The notes beneath the pieces are model-generated. The model did not search any database. It saw only the letters and a list, made by a program, of their open reading frames with translations, and had not been told where the DNA came from. This document shows, one piece after another, positions 17,754-27,213 of a stretch of 64,000 bases of DNA (positions within the stretch are counted from its first letter, which is position 1; each line of letters opens with the position of its first letter). This stretch comes from Psychrobium sp051201665 (GTDB lineage: Bacteria > Pseudomonadota > Gammaproteobacteria > Enterobacterales > Psychrobiaceae): NCBI RefSeq assembly GCF_051201665.1, contig NZ_CP179211.1:36126-100125 (forward strand), in the 5' to 3' direction. The translations under genes were made by a program, and so were the position numbers.

Positions 17754-18074
17754 ATGTCATCAATAACCAAACAGTTTGACGAAATACAACAGCTTTATTT
17801 TGTTGGCCTAGAGCAATGCTCAACAGCTGGAGAAAAAGTTAAAGTGTTTCAGAAAATACAAAGGTTACACGTTTGCTTAAAACGCAAAATTAGCAACAAC
17901 AAAGCATTTAACGAGATTACTCAATATTTGCAAGGCAAGACTAGCTGTATGAACTTGTGTGGAGGGGTATGTGAAAACATTTGTCACCTTAACGCTCAAG
18001 AGTTTAATCAATATATCAAACGTAACAATTTAACCGGTAAGTTGATTATGACGTCCATGCAATCTTTTTCGTAG
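17754..18074 (+). CDS. Small protein with Cys cluster, paralogue of the previous gene
   Basis: 106 residues from the ATG after GGAGGAGATAATT; an upstream in-frame ATG at 17718 lies in the leader. The first 60 residues match the 17487 protein. The C-terminal extension carries a Cys/His cluster (CMNLCGGVCENICHL) that could bind a metal or a redox partner. No family recognised. Last intact gene before the interrupted Toprim gene. Confidence 0.62.
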   Translation: MSSITKQFDEIQQLYFVGLEQCSTAGEKVKVFQKIQRLHVCLKRKISNNKAFNEITQYLQGKTSCMNLCGGVCENICHLNAQEFNQYIKRNNLTGKLIMTSMQSFS

Positions 18075-18217
18075 TTCAATTGGAGCAAATTATGAAAACC
18101 GATAAAATTACTAAAGTATTAGCTCTTGTCTCACAAAATGGTGGATGGGAGTGCGTGTTGTGGTTGAATTAGCCGGACACTTCAATAAAGGATTATAATC
18201 CCGTTATTGAGGTGAAT

Positions 18218-18505
18218 ATGACTAAACGAACAAATAAACATTATCCAGTAGAGTTTAAGCAAGAAGCTGTGGCGTTAGTGATTGAACAAGGCTACACGAT
18301 CGTGCAAGCCGCTGCATCACTGGGTATTACAGATAAAATACTTTATAACTGGGTCGCTAAGCATAAGAAACAAGCGCAAGGCGATACGTTATCTAATGAT
18401 GAACGGGCTGAGTTAATTCAGCTAAGAAAAGAGAATAAACGCTTACAAATGGAGCGTGAGATCCTAAAAAAGGCTTCAGCCTTCTTCGCGAAAGAAATGA
18501 AGTAA
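18218..18505 (+). CDS. IS3-family OrfA
   Basis: 95 residues from the ATG after GAGGTG. A helix-turn-helix (IVQAAASLGITDKILYNWV) is followed by a leucine-zipper-like helix (LIQLRKENKRLQMEREILKKA). A slippery A6G run at 18466-18472, in the zipper codons, is placed as in other IS3 elements for a -1 shift into OrfB, whose frame is open from there. Confidence 0.85.
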   Translation: MTKRTNKHYPVEFKQEAVALVIEQGYTIVQAAASLGITDKILYNWVAKHKKQAQGDTLSNDERAELIQLRKENKRLQMEREILKKASAFFAKEMK

Positions 18506-18561
18506 GATATTCATTTATCAGAGAACTTGATGCTAAATATCCAGTATCAGTTGCCTGTAAA

Positions 18562-19374
18562 GTGATGAAAGTTAGTTCATCTGCCTATTACGTCTGGTTA
18601 AAAAGGCCTGGTGAATTAATTAGCGCTCAAACATTAAGGTTGTATCGACGAGCTAAGGCTTTATTCAAAGCGAGTCGCAATAGCCTAGGTAGTCGAGAGC
18701 TTGCTAAAGCGCTACGTAAAGAAGGCTTTGAAATAACCCGTTATCGTACGATTAAACTGATGGCTCGGCTTAAACTTGTTGTCACTCAGCGTATCGCCTA
18801 CAAGGTGACCACTAAGCGAAAACATAGTGATGCTGTAGCAGATAACTTATTAAATATGAACTTTAATCCAGTAGCACCAAATCAAGTGTGGGCTGGTGAT
18901 GTGAGTTACTTAAAAACTGGTGAAGGTTGGCTATATTTAGCGATTGTCATGGACTTGTATTCGCGGCGTATCGTTGGCTGGTACATATCAAAACGTATGA
19001 CTCGTGACTTAGTCGAAAAGGCTTTGATAAAAGCTCATAACTTGCGTAAGCCACCAAAAGGCGTGGTGTTCCATAGCGATCGAGGCTCTCAATATACGAG
19101 CGCTGGCTTTAGGAACTTACTGGATCGTCTTGGGTGTCGAGCTAGTATGGGGGATGTTGGAGCGTGCTGGGATAATGCCGTTGTCGAGCGGTTCTTTGGT
19201 AGTTTAAAACACGATTGGTTGTTTAAGGTGCCGCAGCCAACCCGTAAACATATGCGAGACGATGTTGCTAGGTACATGAAATATTATAATGTTGAGCGAC
19301 TGCATTCAGCTAATGCTGATCAGTCGCCCAATGAATTTGAACATTCCTTTAGGAAAGTGTCCGGTTGGACTTGA
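18562..19374 (+). CDS. IS3-family OrfB (DDE transposase domain)
   Basis: The DDE integrase core is complete: WAGDVSYLKTGEGWLYLAIV with the first Asp, FHSDRGSQYTS with the second, and DNAVVERFFGSLKHDW with the Glu. The frame extends upstream to the A6G slip site at 18466, so the active transposase is the OrfA-OrfB fusion. The visible ATG at 18562 may give OrfB alone. Confidence 0.9.
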   Translation: MMKVSSSAYYVWLKRPGELISAQTLRLYRRAKALFKASRNSLGSRELAKALRKEGFEITRYRTIKLMARLKLVVTQRIAYKVTTKRKHSDAVADNLLNMNFNPVAPNQVWAGDVSYLKTGEGWLYLAIVMDLYSRRIVGWYISKRMTRDLVEKALIKAHNLRKPPKGVVFHSDRGSQYTSAGFRNLLDRLGCRASMGDVGACWDNAVVERFFGSLKHDWLFKVPQPTRKHMRDDVARYMKYYNVERLHSANADQSPNEFEHSFRKVSGWT

Positions 19375-20458
19375 CCAGAACAGCGTTTATTCTAAATATT
19401 CTGGATTGATGAACGCAATTAAGCATTACCCTAAGCAAGTTTCCTGTCCTTTTTCTCATCAAGGTAAGACTAAATTTCGTCTTTACCCTGATTGGAATGA
19501 GACAGGTGGCGGTTATCACGAAGATTATCTCTCTTTACCGGGTGGAATCGATGTTATAGCTTTAATGGAAAATTGCACTAAAGGTGAAGCCCTAAATATC
19601 ATTATTGATATTTGTGGTGGAAAATTAGAGAGCATTTCTAAAAAAATCATACAAAAAGTATCAACTAAAACTACTGGCATTTCTAGTAAAGAAAAACAAG
19701 ATCGTCGCGCTAAACTTTGCAAGATTCAATCTAATGCAAAGTCTGCATCTGCTTCATTACCGGTTCACGTGTATTTGAGGGGGAGAGGTCTAAAAGGTGA
19801 TATGTCAAAACTACCAAAAGCTTTAGGTTATGCTAAAGAATTATGGTGGGGAGATGGTGAATCAAAGCCTAGAAAAGCTTGCGGTATGCTTGGTCTATTA
19901 ACAGATGTTAATAATAAACCAGTAAGCATACATAGAACGTTTCTGAACCCTAGTCACTTTGGGAAACTAGAAGTTAGTACTCCAAAGATGCTAATGAAAG
20001 CTCCTATTGGGATTAAAGGTTGTTCGATTAAGTTAGATCAACCAAAGTCTTTTATGGGAGAGGTTGTCATTGGCTTAGCGGAAGGTTTGGAAACGTGTCT
20101 TGCTGTTAGAGAAGCTGTTAGCTTTCCAATGTGGTCAACTATTAGCGCAACGCTCATGAAAGGAGTTCAAATACCTAAACATGTAACTTGTGTGTTCATT
20201 TTTGCAGATAAAGACCGTAAAGGTGTTTATCCATCAAAAGGTGAAGCTGGCCAGATTGCTGCAAACGAATTAGCCGAAAGGTTAAGAAGTGAGGGAAAGA
20301 AAGTCTATATACTTTTACCTGATGGAGATATTCCTGATAGAAAAAATAGTATTGATTGGGATGATGTTTATGTTCAACATGGTCCTGAAGCCTTTCCTTG
20401 TCTTAACGCAGAACTCTTAGACACTGGATTTACTAAAGATTAGCTCTATTAATCTTGA

Positions 20459-20505
20459 CCCGTATTTATTGAATGCTTTGGCATTCGATAATGCGGGTTT
20501 TTTTT
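20459..20505 (+). terminator. Rho-independent terminator after the Toprim gene
   Basis: A long stem (CCCGTATTTATTGAATGC with GCATTCGATAATGCGGG, one or two wobbles) and a TTTG loop are followed by eight T. It closes the plus-strand series of genes that begins near 8.4 kb. Confidence 0.8.
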
Positions 20506-20627
20506 GCCTTAAATTTGAGTTTTTAAACTCTGAATAAGACAAGTTTGTGTTAATTTTTATCACATTGACAGAAATAGAGTTTAATGGATACTCACTGGAT
20601 ACATATTTTACGAGAATTAGATAACAA

Positions 20628-20771
20628 ATGCAGAATAATGGAAGCGCGATTACTCATTCGGCAATAGATACTATTGAACACATACTAGAAAGTATGTTCA
20701 TAGAAAGTGAACTACCCAGCGACATCGAAGTATATAGTAAAAACCGTGTCTATTTGCGTGTGAGTGAATGA
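20628..20771 (+). CDS. Possible 47-residue protein
   Basis: ATG 20628 to TGA 20771. The sequence (MQNNGSAITHSAIDTIEHIL...) looks like a genuine small acidic helical protein with an EVYSKNRVYLRVSE end. The ribosome binding site is weak (GAGAATTAG). It stands alone between a terminator and the ACC deaminase cassette. No family recognised. Confidence 0.35.
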   Translation: MQNNGSAITHSAIDTIEHILESMFIESELPSDIEVYSKNRVYLRVSE

Positions 20772-20807
20772 AAGCCTCGTTTTATAGGGCTTGGTAGTCA
20801 CCACTAT

Positions 20808-20840
20808 AATATACACACTATGTACAATGGTGTGTATATT
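20808..20840. repeat. 11-base perfect inverted repeat
   Basis: AATATACACAC (20808-20818) and GTGTGTATATT (20830-20840) around an 11-base spacer. It is followed by TATTTTG on the plus strand, so it may terminate the 20628 transcript or act as an operator. Confidence 0.45.
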
Positions 20841-21014
20841 TATTTTGTAATTGTCGTCCGACAAAATATTTATCAGTTTGGCCGTAGATCTAACTTGCCA
20901 GGCTAGCGCCGTCACCTTGAAGTTGACACCCGCGACGTAGACAGGTTAATGTCAGTTAAGAGCGATAAGCGGAAGTTGACATTTCATTAAATCTACTTCC
21001 ACAGTGTGTTTTAC

Positions 21015-22055
21015 TTAGCCATTTCTATAGGTGTAGCTATAACCATTAATTGCAGGTGCACCGCCTAAATGTGCATATAGCACTTTTGAGCCTTCAGGGA
21101 TCAATCCTTTCTTTACCAAGTCAATCATACCTTGCATCGATTTACCTTCATAAACAGGATCTGTGATCATCGCTTCTGTCTGTGCTGCTAGTCGAATAGC
21201 TTCGTTGGTTTCATTACTTGGAACGCCGTAAGCTGGATAAGCATAATCAGGATTGATGTTTACATCTTCCTCTGTGATTTCTTGACCTAGCTCAATTAAT
21301 TCAGCGGCATTTTTTGCAATCTCTGTAACCTGAGCTCTCGTTTTCTCCACAGTACCTGAAGCATCAATACCAATGACTTTATCTGCTCTACCATCTGCTT
21401 TAAAGCCCACAATCATACCTGCTTGAGTTGAGCCAGTTACAACACATACCACGATATAATCAAACTTAAATCCTAGCTCTTTTTCTTGTTCTCGAACTTC
21501 TTCAGCAAAGGCAATGTAGCCTAATGCGCCATATTTATGAACCGAACCGCCAGCAGGGATTCCATAAGGTTTTCCACCTTCGTCTTTAACTGCCTGTATT
21601 GCTTCTTCATAGCTGCTGCGTATCCCAATATCAAAGCCATCATCAACCATGCGACTATCGGCTCCCATTAATCTGGTCATTAAAATATTGCCAACACGAT
21701 CATAAACAGCATCTTCATGAGGAACCCAGCTTTCTTGCACTAATCGACACTTCATACCTAATTTTGCTGCAGTTGCCGCTACCATTCTTGTATGATTAGA
21801 TTGTACGCCACCAATAGATACAAGTGTGTCGGCACCTGAAGCAATCGCATCAGGTACAATATATTCTAATTTCCTTAGTTTATTCCCGCCCATAGCAAGA
21901 CCTGAATTACAGTCTTCACGCTTGGCATATATTTCAACTTTACCGCCAAGTGCTTCTGTTAATCTAGGTAAGTGCTCTATAGGTGTTTTACCAAAAGTTA
22001 GCGGATACCTTTCAAAGTTTTTCAATAAATTATGCTTTTTCAATTTTTTCTCCAT
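21015..22055 (-). CDS. acdS: 1-aminocyclopropane-1-carboxylate (ACC) deaminase
   Basis: 346 residues, PLP fold type II, converting ACC to 2-oxobutyrate and ammonia. Visible features: KREDCNSGLAMGGNKLRKLE with the PLP Lys at about 59, GGVQSNHTRM, and TDPVYEGKSMQGM with Tyr302-Glu303, then YAHLGGAP with Leu330. The Glu and Leu are the residues that separate true ACC deaminases from D-cysteine desulfhydrases (Glu295 and Leu322 in the Pseudomonas enzyme, here offset by 8). The ATG at 22055 follows an alternative GTG at 22058. A divergent Lrp-type regulator shares the promoter region, the usual arrangement. Confidence 0.93.
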   Translation of the reverse strand: MEKKLKKHNLLKNFERYPLTFGKTPIEHLPRLTEALGGKVEIYAKREDCNSGLAMGGNKLRKLEYIVPDAIASGADTLVSIGGVQSNHTRMVAATAAKLGMKCRLVQESWVPHEDAVYDRVGNILMTRLMGADSRMVDDGFDIGIRSSYEEAIQAVKDEGGKPYGIPAGGSVHKYGALGYIAFAEEVREQEKELGFKFDYIVVCVVTGSTQAGMIVGFKADGRADKVIGIDASGTVEKTRAQVTEIAKNAAELIELGQEITEEDVNINPDYAYPAYGVPSNETNEAIRLAAQTEAMITDPVYEGKSMQGMIDLVKKGLIPEGSKVLYAHLGGAPAINGYSYTYRNG

Positions 22056-22207
22056 CACATAAAACGAGTAAACAATGAAGAAAATATTATCAAAACAAGA
22101 ATGGAAGGTGCTTTCTATTATTTGACTTTATTTACCTATATAATTGGAATAGATAATAAATATGACATTAAATAGTCATTACTAAGAAAATTATGAAAGG
22201 ATGTTTC

Positions 22208-22669
22208 ATGTCTGAACTGGATAAAATAGACCTTAAGATCTTAAGAGAACTGCAAAATAATGGACGGCTTTCTAACGCCGAGCTAGCAGAGTTGGTTAAT
22301 GTGAGTGCAGCGACTTGCCATAGGCGCACGCAAAGGTTGTTTGAGAAAAAGTTTATCGATTCAGTTCAAGCTAATATTAAGCCTAGTGCTGTGAACTTGG
22401 GGGCTGTGGTTATGGTAGGTGTTGTACTTGATCGTTCTACACCTGAAAGCTTTGAAAATTTCGAACGTGCCATCAAGAAGCTATCGATTGTATTATCTTG
22501 TTTCTTAGTGGCTGGAGAATATGACTATTTATTAAAAATAAGAGTTAAAGATATGACCGACTTTAATAAGCTCCACAGTGATAAATTATTAGCTTTACCT
22601 GAAGTTCGTCAGTTAAGAACTTACTTTGTGATGAAAGAAGTTGTCGATAACGCACCGTTACCTTTTTGA
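22208..22669 (+). CDS. acdR: Lrp/AsnC-family regulator of acdS
   Basis: 153 residues: an N-terminal winged HTH (LDKIDLKILRELQNNGRLSNAE...) and a C-terminal RAM domain. ATG 22208 is chosen because AAAGGA lies at the right distance; ATG 22193 is in frame but lacks a site. Divergent from the ACC deaminase gene with about 150 bases between, the arrangement of known acdR/acdS pairs, in which this regulator activates acdS. The stop codon abuts the right inverted repeat. Confidence 0.88.
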   Translation: MSELDKIDLKILRELQNNGRLSNAELAELVNVSAATCHRRTQRLFEKKFIDSVQANIKPSAVNLGAVVMVGVVLDRSTPESFENFERAIKKLSIVLSCFLVAGEYDYLLKIRVKDMTDFNKLHSDKLLALPEVRQLRTYFVMKEVVDNAPLPF

Positions 22670-22911
22670 TGTTAACTTCCGCTTTTGGCACAAAGCAGTC
22701 CAATAGAGGAATGCATTTTCATATCTAAAACTGTCTTGAAAGTGGCAAAAATGATCAAACTTAATTGCCTACTGAAAGTAGTCGCTCAACTACAGGCACA
22801 TCTTGCTGCGCAAGAACGCTGAACAAGAGGTGGATAACGCTTCGCGTTAACACACAACTTATTTCCGCTTATACCCGTAGTCACTCCCCAAAGTAATAAA
22901 TTTTATTTTTT
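22670..22911. other. Intergenic region right of the ACC deaminase cassette
   Basis: No gene. It contains the right inverted repeat, a small palindrome CTTGCTGCGCAAG near 22812, an AACGCTTCGCGTT hairpin near 22837, and a second CCGCTTA copy near 22865. The sequence looks like a repeat-derived filler. Confidence 0.3.
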
Positions 22912-24387
22912 TTACTTTTTTAAAAGCTTAGCGAGGTAACTATTGCGCTTGTGAGAGTTGCTACATGTTTCTGTAATGACCATTAAATCATCAGAGCTTC
23001 CCACTATATGGATTTCAGCCTCGGCTCTTGTGATTGCCGTATATAACCACGATCTATCAACGATCTTGCCTTTCTGTAGAGCGATTATGACACTAGGAAA
23101 TTGCGAACCTTGAGCTTTGTGTAGGGTTATTGCATAACCCAACTCCATGCAATCGAGCACAGATTGCGTGACCTCAACCATATCACCAGTATCCAGCGTT
23201 ACTTGACCATAGCCTTCACCCGAAGACTCAATACTGGTTAGTGTGCCTAGAGAGCCGTTTTGAATGCCTTTGTCGTAGTGGTTTTGCGTGAATAGAATCG
23301 CATCATTCAATCTGAGGTTTTGAAAGAATCTCTCACCGTGCATTTCAAACTCAAGCCTATCTCCATTAAGGTTGACAGCCTCTTGTGTTAGTTTATTAAT
23401 TTCAGCAACAAGTGCTTTGGTTGGAGCCATAACACGACTGTTCTCAGGCGATTGCTGATACAGTTCACGACACACTTGGGCGATATTTGTTTTTTTCGTT
23501 TCGTGGAAGTGAATAGCTCCCGTACTTAACTTCTCTGGCACGATTCCACTGTTGATAAGCTTTGAGTATTCGGGAATTCCCGTTGAGCCTTCCTGACGTT
23601 TAACGATATCTAGCATGGTATTGGTGATAGCTTTTGACTGAACGATATCAGCAAGTACCTTACCGCAACCTATGGGCGGCAACTGGTCTGGGTCGCCAGT
23701 AAATATAATGCGAACCGATGGATGAATATGGTTGACCAAGCGATACATGGTTGGCAAGTCAATCATACTGGCTTCATCAATCACCAGAAGATGTTTTGGC
23801 TGCTCTGACGATGGCTCTATCGGCTCATCACGAAACTGCTTGGCGATGGTTGAGGTGATAAAACCAATTGACTCATGCAAGCGCATAGCGGCTCTACCAC
23901 TCAACGCTACAGCATGTATTTCAAATCCCATTTGATGGTAGGCTCTAAGTGCGGTTCTAAGCACCGTCGTTTTACCAGTACCAGCCCCGCCCGTGATACA
24001 ACTCACCGCGTTATCTAAACACGTTGTTACTGCTTCGATTTGTTTCTTGGTCAGCTCGTATGGCAATTCACCAACCGCAGAGCAATATGCAGAATTTGCA
24101 TATTCGTCATAAAGGTTGTTTTGGCTAGCTAATGCTTTAAGCCGTTTAGCAACGACATTTTCCATCAATAACTGTGCGGTTGGATGGTAAGTGCCACTGT
24201 CAGGGTTTAGGATGTATTGTGCTTTTTCATGACCTGCCTTGAACGCTGCCGCAACTAGCTCTTTGTCCTTGAGTAGTTTGGTTAAATAGGGTCGCAAGGT
24301 GTCACCAACGGTGCAAAAATGACCCACTAACATCGATCCAAAATTGACCCACCGATGTATCATTTATTTATTTTTAGGTGATACGGT

Positions 24388-25413
24388 ATGTTAACGAAGG
24401 AGCTATTTGTGGATATTAAAGTCCTGCATAAACAAGGCAAAAGCATTCGCGCCATTGCCAAGGAATTAAACGTATCGCGCAATACTGTGCGTAAATATTT
24501 AAGAGGATATGACGTGCCTCATTATACAAAACGACATTCACCACCGACTAAACTCAGTCCCTTCCATGAGTATATTCAAGGTCGAATAAATGCTGCAAAA
24601 CCACACTGGATCCCAGCTGTTGTTTTGTTGTCAGAAATAAAATCTAGAGGTTATCAAGGTGGAATAACGCAACTCAGGGTGTATTTATCCGCTTTCAAGC
24701 AATTAACACCAGAGCCTATTGTTCGATTTGAAACCGGTCCGGGTCAACAAATGCAAATAGACTTCACCACGATTAAACGCGGAAAGCTTACCATTAAGGC
24801 GTTTGTGGCAACCCTTGGCTATTCACGAGCCTGCTACGTCTATTTTTATGACCATGAGCGAACAGAAGCATGGATGGACGGATTAAGGGAAGCATTTCAC
24901 TATTTTGGCGGCGTTCCAAAACAAGTGTTATGCGACAACGCTAAAGCATTAGTTATTGAGCGCGATGTTTACGGTGAAGGAAAGCACCGTTGGAATCAAT
25001 CGTTTCTTGATTTGGCTGAGGAATATGGTTTTCAACCCAAAGCATGTCGGCCGTATCGTGCTAAAACCAAGGGGAAAGTTGAACGATTTAACCATTACTT
25101 GAAGAATAGCTTTGTTGTACCATTGCATGCAACGCTCAAGCAAGCGGGCTTATCGTTAGATTGTGCAAATGCCAATAGCAAAATTGGCGGATGGCTAAAC
25201 GATGTCGCCCACCAACGTATTCATGGTACGACCGCACAAAAGCCGCAATACCTCCTTGATGAAGAAGTGGCGTACTTACAACCGCTTCCACAAAAACTTC
25301 ACAGCAGTTTGGATTTAAAGAGCAGCGCATTAGTGTCGTTTATTGCGCCCATTGATATTGAATGCTATCAACACCCGATATCTGTTTACAGTGAACTACT
25401 GGAGCAACTATGA
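24388..25413 (+). CDS. istA: IS21 transposase IstA
   Basis: 341 residues: HTH (SIRAIAKELNVSRNTVRKYL) and an rve/DDE core (MQIDFTTIKRG, VLCDNAKALV, and the Glu in TKGKVERFNHYLK). Length is somewhat short for the family but the core is complete. Overlaps istB by ATGA. Confidence 0.92.
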   Translation: MLTKELFVDIKVLHKQGKSIRAIAKELNVSRNTVRKYLRGYDVPHYTKRHSPPTKLSPFHEYIQGRINAAKPHWIPAVVLLSEIKSRGYQGGITQLRVYLSAFKQLTPEPIVRFETGPGQQMQIDFTTIKRGKLTIKAFVATLGYSRACYVYFYDHERTEAWMDGLREAFHYFGGVPKQVLCDNAKALVIERDVYGEGKHRWNQSFLDLAEEYGFQPKACRPYRAKTKGKVERFNHYLKNSFVVPLHATLKQAGLSLDCANANSKIGGWLNDVAHQRIHGTTAQKPQYLLDEEVAYLQPLPQKLHSSLDLKSSALVSFIAPIDIECYQHPISVYSELLEQL

Positions 25414-26183
25414 GTATTCAACATGAACAAATCGCTTCAATATGTGAGCAACTCAATTTAAGAAATATAGAAAACAACTGGCCTAACATTGCGAGTCGAT
25501 GCGTCAAAAATGAAAGTAGTTATGCTGACTTTTTGTATCAGATCCTCACTAGCGAGTTAGAGAATAAGTATGATCGGGCGCGAGAAATCATGCTAAAAAT
25601 GTCCGGTTTTCCAAGCATCAAAACACTAGACCAATTTAACTTCAAGATTGCAACAGGGGCACCACGTAAAGCGATAACGGAGCTAAGCTCGCTTGCCTTT
25701 ATTGAGCGGTGTGAGAATGTCATTTTACTAGGTCCAAGTGGTACAGGTAAAACACACTTAGCCATTGCGTTAGGTTATAAAGCCATTGAGCAACGCAAGA
25801 AAACACGTTTTATCAGTGCCGCAGATTTAATGCTTCAGCTAAGCAGTGCACAGCGGCAAGGAAAATTGAAAAGCTACATGCAACGCTCTATTCTTGCTCC
25901 TCGGTTGCTAATCATCGATGAGATAGGCTATTTACCATTTGGCCGTGATGAAGCAAATCTATTTTTTAATGTCATTGCCAAGCGTTATGAAAAAGGCAGT
26001 TTGATTCTAACGAGCAATTTACCCTTTGGACAGTGGCCGAGCGCCTTTTCAGATGATGCAACTTTAACAGCGGCCATGTTAGATCGCGTACTACATCACT
26101 CTCATGTGTTGCAATTAACTGGCGAAAGCTATCGATTAAGAGAAAAAAGAAAAGCGGGTATTATTGATACCTATCAAGACTAA
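25410..26183 (+). CDS. istB: IS21 helper ATPase IstB
   Basis: 257 residues, DnaC-like AAA+ ATPase: LLGPSGTGKTHLAIAL Walker A and LLIIDEIGYLPF Walker B. It selects the target and stimulates IstA. Intact. Confidence 0.93.
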   Translation: MSIQHEQIASICEQLNLRNIENNWPNIASRCVKNESSYADFLYQILTSELENKYDRAREIMLKMSGFPSIKTLDQFNFKIATGAPRKAITELSSLAFIERCENVILLGPSGTGKTHLAIALGYKAIEQRKKTRFISAADLMLQLSSAQRQGKLKSYMQRSILAPRLLIIDEIGYLPFGRDEANLFFNVIAKRYEKGSLILTSNLPFGQWPSAFSDDATLTAAMLDRVLHHSHVLQLTGESYRLREKRKAGIIDTYQD

Positions 26184-26926
26184 CTGGGTCAGTTTTCAAT
26201 CGATGAATTACTGAAAAAGTGGGTCAATTTTAAACCGTTGTTGACAGCAAGGCCGCTTGGTTTGTATACGTATGGCCTTTATCAATTTCTTTTCTGATAG
26301 CCGTTTCTAGTGCTGCGCTTAGCCTCTTGTGGTCACAATCTGTGACCACAAGTTTGAAGTCGCAATTTGCGACCACAAGATCGACTTGTTCAAACGATAT
26401 CCCGAAACCGATCAGCACATAGGGATTTTGCTTGATCGCTTCAATCGACTCTTCACCGTGATGTTTCAGTAAGCGCTGCTGCACACCTGCTGGTATCTTA
26501 TGTTCGGTCATCCAGTTGCAGTAGGCCAGATTTTTATATTTAGCATAGCCTTCAAACAACGCATTGATAGAATCTTCACTCAGGACGCTTCTAAGCTTTT
26601 CTCTCGATTCAGGAGTATCTTTTCTAACTATCGAGTGGAGATCTTTACCTAATAGCTCCCATAGCGCTCTAGCTTTACTTTCTCCAATACCTTTAAAGTC
26701 AGCTTCTCTTGCGATAAAGCGAATCAGTTGCTCGCCCGTTTCTGGAAGACTACATTCGATATGCTCCGGTGATTCATAGGTGTGCTGCTGCATCACGAAG
26801 TCACCCGTTTCCATTTCTTCTATTATGCGTGAGCCTTTAACCGACCAGTGTTGACCGAGTGCGGGTTGAACGGGGATTGAATCAGGGTGCGCTTTGATGG
26901 TGACGTAATACTTGCCGCTATTGGTT

Positions 26927-27199
26927 TTATAGGAGATTTAAATCATGACTTAAAAGCTCTCTAACAACAATGAAATTTATCGGGAATTTAGCTTTTAAGT
27001 CATCTGGAACGATAGAAATAAACAATTCAATGCACTTTTTCCATTTAAGTTCGTCGACAGAATCAATACTAGGCATACTATTGCCCTTCTTATTTTCTAA
27101 GGTATATCTTGTTCTTAAAGCTTTTACTAGACTATTCTCTTTTTGCCTTGTAGTTGATTCACAAATTTTCTTTAAGTCATCTAAAGTCATATTTTTCAC
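26927..27199 (-). CDS. Unknown 90-residue protein
   Basis: Soluble, helical, no recognised family. Lies 14 bases after the recT-like gene on the same strand, so it is probably co-transcribed. Its last codons (26927-26938) overlap the truncated start of the RecD-like pseudogene, so its own C-terminus may be a product of that rearrangement. Confidence 0.55.
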   Translation of the reverse strand: MKNMTLDDLKKICESTTRQKENSLVKALRTRYTLENKKGNSMPSIDSVDELKWKKCIELFISIVPDDLKAKFPINFIVVRELLSHDLNLL

Positions 27200-27213
27200 T
27201 TACCAAAAGTTAT

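Larger units (their letters stand above)
18161..19377 (+). mobile_element. IS3-family element
   Basis: Ends TGGTTGAATTAGCCGGACAC (18161) and the complement of GTGTCCGGTTGGACTTGACCA (ending 19377) are imperfect inverted repeats with the TG...CA termini of the family. It carries orfA and orfB in the usual -1 arrangement. No clear 3-4 base target duplication could be identified, so one flank may have been lost. Confidence 0.85.
18092..20443 (+). pseudogene. Toprim-domain primase-like gene interrupted by an IS3 element
   Basis: The start (18092, MKTDKITKVLALVSQNGG) is cut by the IS3 element after about 23 codons, and the body resumes at about 19378. Right of the IS the protein has a CPF...H...GIDV stretch like the zinc-binding N-terminus of phage/plasmid primases. 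A Toprim domain follows: GLAEGLETCLAV with the catalytic Glu, and VFIFADKDRKG with Asp-x-Asp. The two halves are not in one simple frame and no target duplication is evident, so some sequence was lost. A product from inside the IS (ATG 19411 or upstream) might still contain the Toprim part. Likely role: primer synthesis for the element's replication. Confidence 0.75.
20967..22684. repeat. Inverted repeat bounding the ACC deaminase cassette
   Basis: AAGCGGAAGTTGACAT (20967-20982) and its inverse ATGTTAACTTCCGCTT (22669-22684) match at 15 of 16 positions. They enclose exactly acdS and its regulator; the right copy begins at the last base of the regulator stop codon. A third related sequence (ATAAGCGGAAATAAG, reverse strand) lies at about 22860. 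This suggests that the two genes moved as a unit. Confidence 0.55.
24312..26236 (+). mobile_element. IS21-family element
   Basis: The ends carry related repeats (TGCAAAAATGACCCAC at the left; complement TTTAAAATTGACCCAC at the right) plus a second TTGACCCAC/ACTGACCCA copy inside each end, as is common in IS21. It holds istA and istB overlapping by 4 bases. The target duplication is short and ambiguous (about AAC). It splits the RecD-like gene. Confidence 0.88.
22912..26937 (-). pseudogene. RecD-like helicase, split by IS21 and missing its start
   Basis: The N-terminal part (26937 to about 26237) has an OB-like strand region and helix-hairpin-helix stretches (DFKGIGESKARALWELLG). The C-terminal part (about 24311-22912) has the SF1B helicase core: CITGGAGTGKTTVL Walker A, LLVIDEASMIDLP motif II, FTGDPDQLPPIG, and GYAITLHKAQGSQFP with TAITRA motif VI. 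The two parts join in frame (LSTTV then GDTLRP) once the IS21 is removed, giving about 700 residues. No start codon exists: the frame opens inside the end of the 90-residue gene at 26927, so the 5' end was lost in an earlier rearrangement. Confidence 0.82.

Noticed and set aside
21015..22055. D-cysteine desulfhydrase instead of ACC deaminase
   Set aside because: The Glu after the conserved Tyr (VYEGK) and the Leu in AHLGG are the ACC deaminase residues; desulfhydrases carry other residues there.
22669..22900. Integron attC site right of the ACC deaminase cassette
   Set aside because: Small palindromes exist but I could not find the paired attC boxes, and no integron integrase is present.
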